Part shown: positions 18,802 to 27,982 of the stretch, piece after piece
Layout: each line of letters begins with the position of its first letter
How positions within the stretch are numbered: position 1 is the stretch's first letter
Source: CAVRTM01 sp963724015
GTDB lineage: Bacteria; Actinomycetota; Actinomycetes; Actinomycetales; Dermatophilaceae
Assembly: GCA_963724015.1 (NCBI GenBank)
Contig: CAVRTM010000008.1
Span: forward strand, 1-64,000
DNA length: 64,000 nt
Direction: 5' to 3'
Position numbers and translations under genes: made by a program
Notes under the pieces: generated by a model
Seen by the model: only the letters and a program-made list of their open reading frames with translations
Database searches by the model: none
Told to the model about the DNA's origin: nothing

Positions 18802-19662
18802 GTGCCGGAGCTGCCCGAGGTCCAGGCGCTCGCTGACTTCCTGCGCGAGCGCACCGACGGCCTTGCCATCGCGGGGGTGGAGCTCGGCTCGATCAGCGTG
18901 CTCAAAACCTACGACCCGCCGCCGCAGGCCATGGGTGGCCTGACCGTGACCGGGGTGGCGCGGCACGGCAAGTTCCTCGACCTGGACGCCGACGGCCTGC
19001 ACCTGATCTTCCACCTCGCCCGCGCCGGGTGGCTGCGCTGGAGCGACGCGCTCTCCGCGACGCCGCTGCGGCCGGGCAAGTCCCCGATCGCCCTGCGCTG
19101 CCGGCTCTCCGACGGCAGCGGCTTCGACCTGACCGAGGCCGGCACCCGCAAGCGGCTGGCGGCGTACATCGTGCGGGACCCGGCGCAGGTGCCCGGCATC
19201 GCCACCTTGGGCCCCGACCCGCTCGCCGACGGCTTCGGCGCGGCCGACCTCGCGGCGATGCTCAGCGGCCGGCGCACCCAGATCAAGGGCCTCATCCGGG
19301 ACCAGGGCTTCCTCGCCGGCGTCGGCAACGCCTACTCCGACGAGGTCCTGCACGCCGCCCGGCTCTCGCCGTTCGCGCTGGCCTCGAGCCTGGACGAGGA
19401 GCAGGTCGCCCGGCTCTACGCCTCGTTGCGCGCGATCCTCGAGCACGCCGTCGGAGTCGCGTCGGGCAAGCCGGCCAAGGAGCTCAAGGACGCCAAGCGC
19501 GCCGGCATGCGCGTGCACGGCCGCACCGGCCTGCCGTGCCCGGTGTGCGGCGACACCGTCCGGGAGGTGTCCTTCGCCGACTCCTCGCTGCAGTACTGCC
19601 CCACCTGCCAGACCGGCGGCAAGCCGCTCGCGGACCGGCGGATGTCGCGGCTGCTGAAGTAG
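18802..19662 (+). CDS. Fpg/Nei family DNA glycosylase-AP lyase
   Basis: 286 residues. The start is fixed because the catalytic N-terminus must be Pro after initiator removal: V-PELPEV gives Pro2 and Glu3. RHGKFLDLD carries the beta-turn lysine, IKGLIRDQGFLAGVGNAYSDEVL is the H2TH helix pair, and CPVCG with CPTCQ form the zinc finger. The enzyme excises oxidised bases and nicks the abasic site. In actinobacteria several Fpg/Nei paralogues occur; the PELPE start favours an Fpg-like name, but substrate preference cannot be read from sequence. Confidence 0.9.
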   Translation: MPELPEVQALADFLRERTDGLAIAGVELGSISVLKTYDPPPQAMGGLTVTGVARHGKFLDLDADGLHLIFHLARAGWLRWSDALSATPLRPGKSPIALRCRLSDGSGFDLTEAGTRKRLAAYIVRDPAQVPGIATLGPDPLADGFGAADLAAMLSGRRTQIKGLIRDQGFLAGVGNAYSDEVLHAARLSPFALASSLDEEQVARLYASLRAILEHAVGVASGKPAKELKDAKRAGMRVHGRTGLPCPVCGDTVREVSFADSSLQYCPTCQTGGKPLADRRMSRLLK

Positions 19663-19695
19663 CCGCCGCCGCGCCTCCTGCCGACCGCGGGTGAG

Positions 19696-19701
19696 AGGAT
19701 T
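19696..19701 (+). promoter_or_regulatory. Possible leaderless -10 (AGGATT)
   Basis: AGGATT ends 6 nt before the ATG at 19708; weak TAnnnT match. Confidence 0.3.
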
Positions 19702-19707
19702 CCGGGC

Positions 19708-20040
19708 ATGGCGTCGATCCCCACGGTCTCTGTCCCAGACGTGCCCGACCACGCGACGGTCCTCGACGTCCGCGAGGACGGCGAGTGGTCCGCCGGCCAC
19801 GCCCCCGGCGCCGTCCACGTGCCGATGTCGCAGCTGCCCGCGCGCCTGGCCGACCTCCCCGAGGGGGACGGCAGCAGCCTGGCCGTGGTGTGCCGGTCCG
19901 GTGGTCGCTCCGCCCAGGTCGTCGCCTGGCTGACTCAGCAGGGGTACGACGTGTCCAACGTCGCCGGCGGGATGCAGGCCTGGGCCGCCGCAGGCAAGCC
20001 GATGGTCAGCGAGCGCGGCACGGAACCCACCATCCTCTAA
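19708..20040 (+). CDS. Single-domain rhodanese-like protein
   Basis: 110 residues forming one rhodanese domain: VLDVREDGEWSAGHAPGAVHVP, the active loop VVCRSGGRSAQV with the catalytic Cys, and YDVSNVAGGMQAW. It probably carries a persulfide in sulfur transfer or cyanide/thiosulfate detoxification in the cytoplasm. Intact. It is the last gene with typical base composition before the lower-GC stretch that begins at about 20045. Confidence 0.9.
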   Translation: MASIPTVSVPDVPDHATVLDVREDGEWSAGHAPGAVHVPMSQLPARLADLPEGDGSSLAVVCRSGGRSAQVVAWLTQQGYDVSNVAGGMQAWAAAGKPMVSERGTEPTIL

Positions 20041-20091
20041 CTGTCTGTGTCCCATTCGTCGGTCCAACAATCCTGGAAGCGCAACGCGCTC

Positions 20092-20128
20092 ATGACGATA
20101 AGCGCGCGTCATTCCGCCCACTATGACG
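20092..20128. repeat. ATGACG direct/inverted triplet upstream of the HNH-like gene
   Basis: ATGACG at 20092-20097 is inverted at 20107-20112 (CGTCAT) and directly repeated at 20123-20128. ATAAGCG also occurs twice nearby. Could be an operator at the edge of the island. Confidence 0.35.
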
Positions 20129-20300
20129 CTGAGTCGGCTTCGAAGCAGATAAGCGTGCTGCGACCCTCCCGCCGAGGCGTAACGACAGGACAGTGTCGCA
20201 AGTAGTGCAGCTACGGCATAGGTGTGCTCACATGCACCTCGACCGCCAGACCGGTTCGGCTGGGGAATGGATCGTCGGCCTGACCTGTAACACTCGTCCC

Positions 20301-21140
20301 GTGACCGAACCGGTGGCCGATAGCCAGGCTGATCTCGACCGCATACGCCGAGACCAGACCGGCGTCTGCTGGTGGTGTGGGGGCGTGGCGGACAGTCGCG
20401 AGCATCGACACAAGGCGAGCATTCTTCGCCGTATGTGGAGCGACGAAGGGCTGTACCTCGGCCGCGAGGGCGAAGACCTGTACACCCTGCGGAGCTGGCG
20501 TAGTGGAGCGGTGAAATTCGGCAAGGTGCTGTGCCAAGCCTGCAACAACGTTCGGAGCCAACCCTTCGATCGCGCGTACGACGTGTACGCCGAGTTCATC
20601 CAGTCCAATGCGACCCGGCTCAGCCGCGCGAAGTCGATCGATTGGCGCGAGGTCTACGGCGCGGACTGGCAGGAATCGGCGCGCCTGCTTGGGTGTTACG
20701 CGGTGAAGAACTTCGGATGCTGGCTTGCCGAGGGCGGCTTTGCCCCATCAGAGGTGTTCGCCACATTCCTCGACGGCGGCGAACTGGTGGACACACGCTT
20801 GATGCTCGCGAGACAGCAATCGGTATCCCTCGCCTACCGCGCAATGCAACTCGACGGAGGGCCGACCTTCGACCGAGGCATCGGCGTGCTCGGAGCGATT
20901 GGCTGGCTCAACTCGGAGCGCACTCGGCTCATCGGTTATGAGCAATACTCGTATATCAGCGACATCTGCATGCGGTTCAACTGGGCCGACAACACGGGCT
21001 CGGGTGAACTTTTTTGGGCGACACCGACGACGCCATTGGAGATCATGCCCGCGTCCATCGGTCAGCGCGCGCTTGCCATGCGAATTGGAGCACAAGCCTT
21101 AGCCCTGCGCGCGCAAGGTCTCGTTAAGAGAGGGCAATAG
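20301..21140 (+). CDS. HNH-like (Cys4, EH-x2-K) nuclease-fold protein of unknown function
   Basis: 279 residues from GTG 20301; an open frame extends back to 20193, but that part looks non-coding, and AACACT six bases before 20301 supports the shorter start. Residues 23-83 hold CWWCGG, SREHRHKAS and LCQACNN, the CxxC / EH / CxxCN arrangement of zinc-stabilised HNH endonucleases. The rest (about 90-279) is a helical domain without a recognised motif. GC and codon use are lower than in its neighbours, and the gene lies in an island ending in a tyrosine recombinase, so horizontal acquisition is likely. Candidate defence or mobile-element nuclease; unproven. Confidence 0.55.
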   Translation: MTEPVADSQADLDRIRRDQTGVCWWCGGVADSREHRHKASILRRMWSDEGLYLGREGEDLYTLRSWRSGAVKFGKVLCQACNNVRSQPFDRAYDVYAEFIQSNATRLSRAKSIDWREVYGADWQESARLLGCYAVKNFGCWLAEGGFAPSEVFATFLDGGELVDTRLMLARQQSVSLAYRAMQLDGGPTFDRGIGVLGAIGWLNSERTRLIGYEQYSYISDICMRFNWADNTGSGELFWATPTTPLEIMPASIGQRALAMRIGAQALALRAQGLVKRGQ

Positions 21141-21213
21141 TACGCGAAGGCCTGTCCACACCCACTAAGCCAGCACCCGTGTACCTTCCCCGTCGACGTG
21201 GCCAGCGTCTTTC

Positions 21214-21228
21214 CGCCGCCTGGCGGCG
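21214..21228 (+). terminator. Possible hairpin downstream of the HNH-like gene
   Basis: CGCCGCC and GGCGGCG are adjacent inverted arms (21214-21220, 21222-21228), about 75 nt after the stop. A stable but tight hairpin; weak support. Confidence 0.25.
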
Positions 21229-21414
21229 CCGGGAGACGACCGGATCAAAGGTCGGGCGGTCGTACGGCGTGTGGGTTCGCTCCTGCGGGCGTTTGTTGCT
21301 GACCGCTGAAGCGAGTGACCTGTTGGCGGTAGTCTGCCCCGTCCAAGAGCGATGAATCTGGCGGTGGTCTCCCGTCTGTACGTCACATTCATCGCACTCT
21401 CATTGGGAGGCATC

Positions 21415-22074
21415 TTGAAGCTTCTTCTCACGTCCGGGGGCGTCACGAACACGAGTATCCGCGATGCGCTGGTCGACCTGCTGGGCAAGCCGATCGCCGA
21501 CTCCACGGCCCTCTGCATCCCCACGGCGCAATGGGGCCACCCGATGTGTGGGCCGGCCTCGGTGCGTGGCTTCGTCAGTGGCGCGCCTCCGTGGGGTGGC
21601 ATGACCTCTATGGGGTGGAAGTCGCTGGGCGTCCTCGAGCTCGCCGCGCTCCCCAGCATCGGCGAGGAGCGTTGGGTCCCCTGGGTCAGGGAGGCGGACG
21701 TCCTGCTGGTGGACGGCGGCGATGCGACGTACCTGTGCCACTGGATGCGGCAGTCCGGACTCGCGGACCTCCTACCGTCCCTTCCTGAGACGGTCTGGGT
21801 GGGAGTGAGCGCCGGGAGCATGGTGATGACTCCCCGGATCGGTGCCGACTTCGTCGAGTGGCCGTCCGCGCCGGACGACAGGACCCTAGGGGTCGTCGAG
21901 TTCTCGATCTTCCCCCACCTGGACGTCTTCCCGGGCAACACCATGGCCGAGGCCGAGCCGTGGGCCGCCGAAATCGCGGGTCCGGCGTACGCCATCGACG
22001 ACCAGACGGCCATCAAGGTGGCCGACGGCACGGTCGAGGTCGTCAGCGAGGGGCACTGGAAGCTGCTCGGATAG
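21415..22074 (+). CDS. Peptidase E-like serine peptidase (family S51)
   Basis: About 219 residues from TTG 21415, chosen because GGGAGG ends 4 nt upstream and the sequence KLLLTSGGVTN is the family N-terminus; an upstream in-frame extension to 21352 reads poorly. The nucleophile motif is VGVSAGSMVM, with LLVDGGDATYL before it and EFSIFPHLD after, where the catalytic His lies. Family members cleave Asp-X dipeptides or process cyanophycin. Cytoplasmic, no signal peptide. It lies alone between the HNH-like gene and the recombinase. Confidence 0.82.
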   Translation: MKLLLTSGGVTNTSIRDALVDLLGKPIADSTALCIPTAQWGHPMCGPASVRGFVSGAPPWGGMTSMGWKSLGVLELAALPSIGEERWVPWVREADVLLVDGGDATYLCHWMRQSGLADLLPSLPETVWVGVSAGSMVMTPRIGADFVEWPSAPDDRTLGVVEFSIFPHLDVFPGNTMAEAEPWAAEIAGPAYAIDDQTAIKVADGTVEVVSEGHWKLLG

Positions 22075-22271
22075 CCGCGGTCAACCACCGCTCAGCCTTG
22101 CCACGCGCCCGCTCCTGCCGTAACCAGCGCAGTCCGGCACTGCGTCCTACCGCCGCCTGCAGACGCGGCCGCCGAGCTGAACCGGGCTAGCCTCGACGGT
22201 CCGGTTGCCTGGCCGCGTTGGCGGCGTGCGCGGTCTGGGCCGTTGGCAGGTCGCCGCGTGAGGTAACCCCC

Positions 22272-23171
22272 ATGTCCAGTGCGACCGCCCTTCTGCCGTT
22301 CCAGCCCGCAACGATGTCGACAGCCCAGCTCGCGGCGGTGTCCTACTTGGCCCGCTACGCCGGGCGCACCCACGCCCTGTACGCCTACCAGCTGCGGCAG
22401 TGGTTCGCTTGGTGCGAGGGAAGCGGGCTCGACCCGCTGGTGGGGATCCAGCGAGCCCACGTCGAGCTGTACATTCGCCAGCTCGGCGATCGACCGTTGA
22501 GGGACTCCTCGGTGGTCACGATGATGCACGCCGTCCGCGGGTACTTCCGCTTCGCCCACATCGACGGCCTCATCGGCTCCGACCCCGCCGTCTATGCCCG
22601 GCTGCCCAAGATCCACCGGGACGAGTCTCGCACCCAAGGCCTGGACCGGCTCGAGCTGATCCGGTTCCTCCAGGTCGCCCAGACCCTCACCGTCCACCAT
22701 GGCGCCCTGGCCTACCTGCTGGGCATCAACGCCCTGCGCGCCTCGGAGGCGGCAGCCGTGCGGATCGAGGACTACGCCGACACCCTGCGCGGCTACCGGG
22801 TGCTGCACCTGGTGGGCAAGGGCAACAAGCCGGCCACCATGCCGCTGACCGTCCCGGTGCTGCGCGTCCTGGAGGTCTGCCGCGGCGAGCGGACCTGCGG
22901 GCCGCTGGTGCTGCGACCGGTCTCCGGCAAGCCGATCGACCGGCGTGACGCCTACCGCATGGTCGCCCGGATCGCGAAGGCCGCCGGCATCCCGCGACAC
23001 ATCAGCCCACACTCCCTGCGGCACGCCGCGATCACCAACGCCCTGGACGCCGGCGTCCCTCTGCGCGACGCGCAGATCCTGGCCCGCCACGCCGACCCAC
23101 GCACCACCGAGCACTACGACCGTGCCCGAGGCAACCTCGACCGACACGGCGTCCACTTCCTGACCGCCTGA
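22272..23171 (+). CDS. Tyrosine recombinase/integrase
   Basis: 299 residues with a SAM-like N-terminal core-binding domain (about 15-105) and a catalytic domain. The catalytic set is complete: Arg156 (NALRASEA), Lys183 (VGKGNKP), His247 and Arg250 (SPHSLRHA), His273 (ARHADP) and Tyr282 (TTEHYDRA). The HADPRTTEHYDRARGNLDRH ending is typical of stand-alone integrases in actinobacterial genomic islands and transposon-like elements. No excisionase or relaxase gene is near. It could be a relic of, or still mobilise, the flanking 20-25 kb segment. Confidence 0.88.
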   Translation: MSSATALLPFQPATMSTAQLAAVSYLARYAGRTHALYAYQLRQWFAWCEGSGLDPLVGIQRAHVELYIRQLGDRPLRDSSVVTMMHAVRGYFRFAHIDGLIGSDPAVYARLPKIHRDESRTQGLDRLELIRFLQVAQTLTVHHGALAYLLGINALRASEAAAVRIEDYADTLRGYRVLHLVGKGNKPATMPLTVPVLRVLEVCRGERTCGPLVLRPVSGKPIDRRDAYRMVARIAKAAGIPRHISPHSLRHAAITNALDAGVPLRDAQILARHADPRTTEHYDRARGNLDRHGVHFLTA

Positions 23172-23427
23172 CCGCCTCGCTCGTCGTACTCCCGTTGACG
23201 GGTGCGGGAGCAACCATGGTCTCGTCAGCGACGGAACCCAGGGCTGACAGGCGCCATGGACGCCGTCTCCACGATTTGGAAGAACGGAGGCCGAGGGGCT
23301 GGTACCGTGGATGTCGGGTTTGCCCAGCAATGCCGAGATCAACCGAAGGCAGCCCGTCCAGGGACCCGGTCACATGTTCGTGCCACCCCGTCTCGCAAGA
23401 CGAGCATGAAACGTTCGGAGCAGGAAG

Positions 23428-24750
23428 ATGAGCTCTGGTGTCGGACGGCGTCGGTTCCGGCAAGGACGTGGGGCTGGCCTCGTGGCTGGACTGGCAGTCT
23501 GCGTCGTCGTGGTGATCGCGGCCTGTTCGGCGAACCCGTCACCAGCATCGACCGGGTCAACCGGTACCACCGCTTCGAGCGGCCCGTCCCCGCTGAAGAC
23601 GATCGACCCGGCCGCGCTCCAGGCCGCCGTCGAGGCAACCGCCAAGGAGCTGCTGATCCCTGGCGTCGTCGTCGAGGTTCGCACCCCCCAGGGCAACTTC
23701 ACGGCCGCGGTCGGCACGACGCAGCGGGGCGCCGCGGTCCCGCCCGGCGTAGACACTCACTACCGGATCGCCTCGATCACTAAGACGATGACCGCCGCGG
23801 TCATTGTGCTGCTGGCGCAGGAGGGCAAGCTTCAGTTCAACGATCCGATCTCGAAGTACGTGGCGAACGTGCCCAACGGCGAGAACATCACCATCGCCGA
23901 GCTGCTGAAGATGCGCAGCGGCCTGTACGGCTACACCAGCGATCCCGGGTTCGCGGCGACCCTCGATGCGGACCCGGCGAAGGCCTGGACACCGCAGGAG
24001 GTGTTGGCAATCGGGTACGCGCATCCGCCGGTGTTCCCACCCGGTACCGCCTGGGACTACAGCAACACCAACTACGCCCTGCTGGGCCTGGTCGCCGAGA
24101 AGGTCGATGGCAAGCCGCTGGCCCAAAGCTTCCAGGACCGATTGTATGGTCCGCTGGGGCTCACACAGACCGTGCTCCCGGCGGTCACGGACACCTCGAT
24201 ACGTGATCCCTACTCGCACGGCTACATGTACGGCGGCTCCGCGTTCGCCCTGGTGGACCTTCCCTATCCGCCTGACGTGCAGGCCGCGGCCAAGGCGGGA
24301 ACGCTGGCGCCCATCGACTACACCCACCAGAACTCGTCCTATGCCACAGCGGCCGGGGGAGCCATCTCCACCGCCGACGAACAGGCCACCTGGATCCGAG
24401 CGCTGGTTGAGGGCCGTGTGTTCAACCCCGAATTTCAGCGTCAATGGATGGCCAGCCCGGAGCCCACCATCCCTGACCAACCCGCCAAAGCGCAGTACGG
24501 CTACGGCATTGAGCGGCAGACCTTCGCCCCGAATGCCACCATGTACTACCACTTCGGCGAGATGCCGGGGTTCAATGCCTTCAGTGGTTACGATCCCGGC
24601 AACAAGGTGACGCTCGTGATATGGAGCAACCTGACCGTCGGGGTCTTCGATGGTGTGCAGACGGCGCAAAGCCTGCTGAACAAGGTGGCGTTTGAGATCT
24701 ACACGCCGCCATCGCAGACTTCCTCGTCGGCGCCACCCAGCACGCCGTAG
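23428..24750 (+). CDS. Beta-lactamase/DD-peptidase-fold serine hydrolase lipoprotein
   Basis: 440 residues. A basic N-terminus and hydrophobic core end in the lipobox VIAAC (Cys33), then a Ser/Thr/Pro linker to residue 58. The class C fold shows SITK (Ser116, Lys119), YSNTN (Tyr211, Asn213) and an HFGEMPG region in place of KTG. It is therefore an extracytoplasmic, membrane-tethered D-alanyl-D-alanine carboxypeptidase, esterase or beta-lactamase relative; substrate unknown. GGAG and GGAAG precede the ATG. GC is slightly below that of the surrounding chromosome. Confidence 0.86.
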   Translation: MSSGVGRRRFRQGRGAGLVAGLAVCVVVVIAACSANPSPASTGSTGTTASSGPSPLKTIDPAALQAAVEATAKELLIPGVVVEVRTPQGNFTAAVGTTQRGAAVPPGVDTHYRIASITKTMTAAVIVLLAQEGKLQFNDPISKYVANVPNGENITIAELLKMRSGLYGYTSDPGFAATLDADPAKAWTPQEVLAIGYAHPPVFPPGTAWDYSNTNYALLGLVAEKVDGKPLAQSFQDRLYGPLGLTQTVLPAVTDTSIRDPYSHGYMYGGSAFALVDLPYPPDVQAAAKAGTLAPIDYTHQNSSYATAAGGAISTADEQATWIRALVEGRVFNPEFQRQWMASPEPTIPDQPAKAQYGYGIERQTFAPNATMYYHFGEMPGFNAFSGYDPGNKVTLVIWSNLTVGVFDGVQTAQSLLNKVAFEIYTPPSQTSSSAPPSTP

Positions 24751-24820
24751 CGATCGCGCGACAGGCGCAACCGCACCTCAAGAGGGTGGCGCTCCCGTGA
24801 CGTCGGCACCCGCCCTGCGG

Positions 24821-25165
24821 TCAACCCTTCTTGACGTCCACAGCGCCAACGCCAGCGAGCTGTCGATCCGATGCGCCAAGGACCGGTCCTGTTCGACCGC
24901 GACAATCTGGCTGCCCAGATTCGTGGTGACGGTGACGTCGTACTTCTGCGCGCCCGGCACAGTGACCGTGACCTTGCCGGTATCGGTCTTCGCCTTCACC
25001 GAGATCGGAGCCGCTGCGAAGGTCAGGTCGATCTCGCCTGCGTTCGTCGGTCACCTCGAAGGTCCCGCCCGAGTCCAGTACCGACGATCCGTACCGCGGC
25101 CGTGTTCAGCGTCAGCCTGGTGAGCGGGCCGATCACGGAGCTGCCACCGGGAGCACCTCCGATGT
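24821..25165 (-). pseudogene. Decayed DUF4097-like beta-repeat gene (C-terminal part)
   Basis: Three frames in order give fragments of one protein: LTRLTLNTAAVRIV, then VLDSGGTFEVTDE, then GEIDLTFAAAPISVKAKTDTGK, VTVTVPGAQKYDVTVTTNLG and a final GAVDVKKG stop at 24821. This is the right-handed beta-repeat pattern of DUF4097 (adhesin-like) proteins. No credible N-terminus or start remains upstream. Unlike other frameshifted genes in the window this one also lacks its 5' half, so real decay is more likely than pure sequence error. Confidence 0.5.
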
Positions 25166-25433
25166 CAACCGCGACCCGCGCCGGAGTCGAACCGACCAAC
25201 CGGAAGCAGATGGTGGCCACGCAACATGACTCCAGGACGGAATCGCACACCCGGCGTGTCCGGCGCAACGTCCGCTGCCGCGCCCGCGTCCTTTCGCCGC
25301 GAAGGGGCCCTTGCTGCATCGTCACGCCTCGTGGCAGGGCAACCAGAGGCCGATGTGGACGCGCGCATCGCGGTGACGCGGCATGCGACAGCGGCTGCCC
25401 AGTCCGCACGCCGCCACGCTTTCGACGTGCTTG

Positions 25434-26123
25434 CTACGCCTGACCGTACGCGTCGTGATAGTTCCACCACTGGTAGGGCGGGGTCTGGGGGAAGCCCTCC
25501 GGCGATTCCTCCCACGCCTCCTGGCGACCGAGTGCGGTGATGTCGAGATAGTTCCACGTGCTCCCCATGGCCTCGTCACCACGGCTGTTGACGAGATAGG
25601 TGCGATACACCTGGTCCCCTTCGCGGGTGAAGGCGTTCGTGCCGTGCCACTCGTCCACTCCGAAGTCGGCATCGAAGTCGTCGGTCAGTGTGTACCACGG
25701 GATGAGCCCCCAGCCATTGCGTGCCTTCAGGTGAGCTATGTCCGCCTGCGGGGCTCGCGAGACAAACACCAGAGTGGTGTCGCGAGCATTCAGATGCGCT
25801 GGGTGCGCTACCTGGTCGGCAACGAACGAGCACCCAACGCAGGCACGGTCCGGGTACGAGCCGCCCTCAGCGAAGGTGGTGATGTCCGGCGCATAGAAGG
25901 CGCGGTAGACGATCAGCTGGCGGCGGCCCTCGAACAGGTCGAGCAGGCTTGCCGGCCCGTCCGGCCCTTCGAAGCGGTACTCCTTCTCCACGGCCATCCA
26001 CGGCAGGCGCCGGCGTTGGGCAGCCATCGCGTCGCGCGCCCGGGTGAACTCTTTCTCCTTCACCAGCATTCGCTCCCAGGCCTCTTGCCACTCCTGCGGG
26101 GAGACGATCGGAGGTGTCTTCAT
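25434..26123 (-). CDS. DUF899 thioredoxin-fold protein
   Basis: 229 residues, intact. DUF899 features are PPIVSPQEWQEAWERMLVKEKEFTRARD at the N-terminus, then RRLPWMAVEKEYRF, LIVYRAFYAPD, the cysteine pair CVGCSF, VFVSRAP and the C-terminal NYLDITALGRQE. The fold is thioredoxin-like and the CVGC pair may be redox-active. Members are often near stress or antibiotic-modification genes, as here. AAGGAGG is present about 11 nt before the ATG. Cytoplasmic. Confidence 0.88.
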   Translation of the reverse strand: MKTPPIVSPQEWQEAWERMLVKEKEFTRARDAMAAQRRRLPWMAVEKEYRFEGPDGPASLLDLFEGRRQLIVYRAFYAPDITTFAEGGSYPDRACVGCSFVADQVAHPAHLNARDTTLVFVSRAPQADIAHLKARNGWGLIPWYTLTDDFDADFGVDEWHGTNAFTREGDQVYRTYLVNSRGDEAMGSTWNYLDITALGRQEAWEESPEGFPQTPPYQWWNYHDAYGQA

Positions 26124-26434
26124 GGGCTGTTTCCTCCTTCGGCCACTCGTTGACCGCGTGAGGGACTCGGGCCTGAGCGGCCTGCATAAGCCCGGTCAGC
26201 CGGTTGGACCGCCGTCCATCACGAGGCCTGCTCGTGACTGGAAGCCACCCGCAGCTCAGGACGACGCACCACTTCAGGCTACCTTCGACCGTCCCGGACC
26301 CATCCCCGTTGAGCGATGCGATGGGAGGCAACAGGGACACACCCGGTATGCCCCCCGGACACCAAGAGCCCCGGGGTAGTTGCCTGACGCAACGGTCCCG
26401 TGATCCCGACGGATCCGCTTCGGATCCACCCAGG
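26124..26434. other. Intergenic region, no gene seen
   Basis: 311 bp between the DUF899 start and the end of the reductase gene. It holds the DUF899 promoter region and, at its left-reading end, a hairpin at 26411-26427. No coding potential is evident in any frame. Confidence 0.5.
26411..26427 (-). terminator. Hairpin after the reductase gene
   Basis: GGATCCG and CGGATCC pair around a CTT loop, 8 nt beyond the stop at 26435 on the minus strand. Confidence 0.5.
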
Positions 26435-27009
26435 TCAATGGAGGGTGGGTCGGTAGATGAGCTGTTGAAGGTGACGGTCGAGCGTCCGGCTCTCGACCAG
26501 TTCCAGGTCGAAGTCGGCCGCGCCCTGGGAGATCGCGTCCAGCCCGGTCTGACCGGTGATGACGGGGAAGAGCGTCACCTGCACGCGGTCGACGAGACCG
26601 GCGGCCATCAGCGCCCGGTTCATCGACGGGCCGTGCGAGCGCAACGGCACGTCGGACTTCTCCTTGAGCCGGGCGACGACGTCGACGGCGTCACCGCTCA
26701 CGACGGTCGCGTTCGGCCAGCCGAGGGGTTCCTCCAGCGTCGTCGACACCACCGTTGCCGGCAGACTCCGCATCCGGGTGACCCACGGGTCACCCGGCAC
26801 GTCGGACTCCTCGGTGCTGGAGGCCAGTATCGTCGCGAATGCCCGGTACGTGTTGGCCCCGAAGACCGTCCGCTGCTCTCGCCGTACAACGCAAGGCGGT
26901 GGTCCAGCAGCTCGGGGCCCTGCTTGCCCCAGTAGCCGGTCCAGTCGCCGCTGGCGGCGCCGTAGCCATCGAGGCTGGAGAAGACGTCGAAAGTGTAGGT
27001 AGCGGTCAT
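26435..27009 (-). CDS. RibD C-terminal/dihydrofolate reductase-like protein 1 (one frameshift)
   Basis: About 190 residues. FDVFSSLDGYGAASGDW is the N-terminal strand-loop of RibD-type reductases; after a frame change near 26880 it continues with VFGANTYRAF, RLKEKSDVPLRSHG, AAGLVDRVQVTLFPVITGQTG and FDLELVESRTL. The GGAGG site 5 nt upstream fixes the ATG. NADPH-binding reductase fold; the physiological substrate of these stand-alone proteins is unknown. Divergent from a second member of the same family. Confidence 0.82.
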
Positions 27010-27345
27010 GTCGTCCTCCTCTGGGCGCGGTTGTCGGTGCAGGTACAGACCTGGAACCACCGCGAGAGTCATCGCCGTTGGATTGGCAATCGATGAGTCC
27101 GAGAAGGATTCGGGCTGTGACGTAGCGTCCTCTCTCGTTCACACCTCTCAAAGCGGGCGCCATGGGACCATCCGCTCAGGCCCCGACGGGTGCGTCATAT
27201 CGCCGCGGCAGAGATGTAGCCGAGCGCCTCGATCGTTGCGTTGCTCGTGCCTCCCGCCCCTGCCGGCCGATGAAGATGTCCCGACACCCTGGTCGGTCTT
27301 CCTAGACCGACTGCAAAGCCTCATCACCAACCGAGGAGCGCGCGG
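27010..27345. other. Intergenic region between two divergent reductase-like genes
   Basis: 336 bp that must hold both promoters. GGAGG lies before the leftward gene and GAGGAG before the rightward gene. I see no additional gene and no strong palindrome. Confidence 0.45.
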
Positions 27346-27982
27346 ATGTCACTCACACGGATCCACAACTTGTCCATCTCCCTCGACGGATTCGCCACCG
27401 GCGAGCCGCAGTCCGCCGATGCACCCTTCGGTCATGCGGGCCAGCGTCTTCACGAGTGGATGTTCGGTACGCGGTTCTGGGACGCGGGCGGAACCGCCGG
27501 AGTCGACGACGCCTTCGCCGAGCGCCACAGTTACGGCATCGGCGCCGAGATCATGGGCGCCAACAAGTTCGGCCCGCCCGGCTGGCGGGAACGACCCGGA
27601 CTGGAAGGGCTGGTGGGGCCCGAACCCGCCGTTTCACACACCGACCTTCGTGCTCACTCACCACCCGCGACCCTCGATCGAGATGGAGGGCGGCACCACG
27701 TTCCACTTCCTCGACGCCGCCCCGGCCGAGGCGCTCGAGACCGCTCGCGAAGCAGCCGATGGCCAGGACGTCCGGATCGGCGGCGGCCCCACCGTCGTAC
27801 GCAACTTCCTCGCCGCCGGGCTCGTCGACCACATGCATCTCGTCCAGGTCCCGATCGTGCTCGGCCGCGGCGTCCGCATCTGGGACGGTCTCGAGGCCCT
27901 CGAGGATGCCTACGACGTGGAGGCGGTCTCGTCCCCCAGCGGCGTCACCCACCTCACGTTCACGCGCAAGGTCGTCCCCTGA
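27346..27982 (+). CDS. RibD C-terminal/dihydrofolate reductase-like protein 2 (one frameshift)
   Basis: About 212 residues. N-terminal HNLSISLDGFATG and AEIMGANKFGP are the family's first strand and nucleotide-loop. After a frame change at about 27587 the second half shows TPTFVLTHHPRP, FHFLDAAPAEAL, VRIGGGPTVVRNFLAAGLVDHMHLVQVPIVLGRG, the conserved GG-x-x-TV-x-xFL dinucleotide-binding core. Its sequence differs clearly from the divergent neighbour, so the pair is not a recent duplication. Confidence 0.83.

Noticed and set aside
17548..20121. 857-residue minus-strand frame antisense to the App1-like, Fpg and rhodanese genes
   Set aside because: Composition is a shadow of GC-biased codons and no motif is present.
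20301..23171. A recognised phage-defence system (HNH protein plus integrase)
   Set aside because: The genes are widely spaced, separated by a peptidase gene, and no known defence signature such as restriction, retron or CBASS is present.
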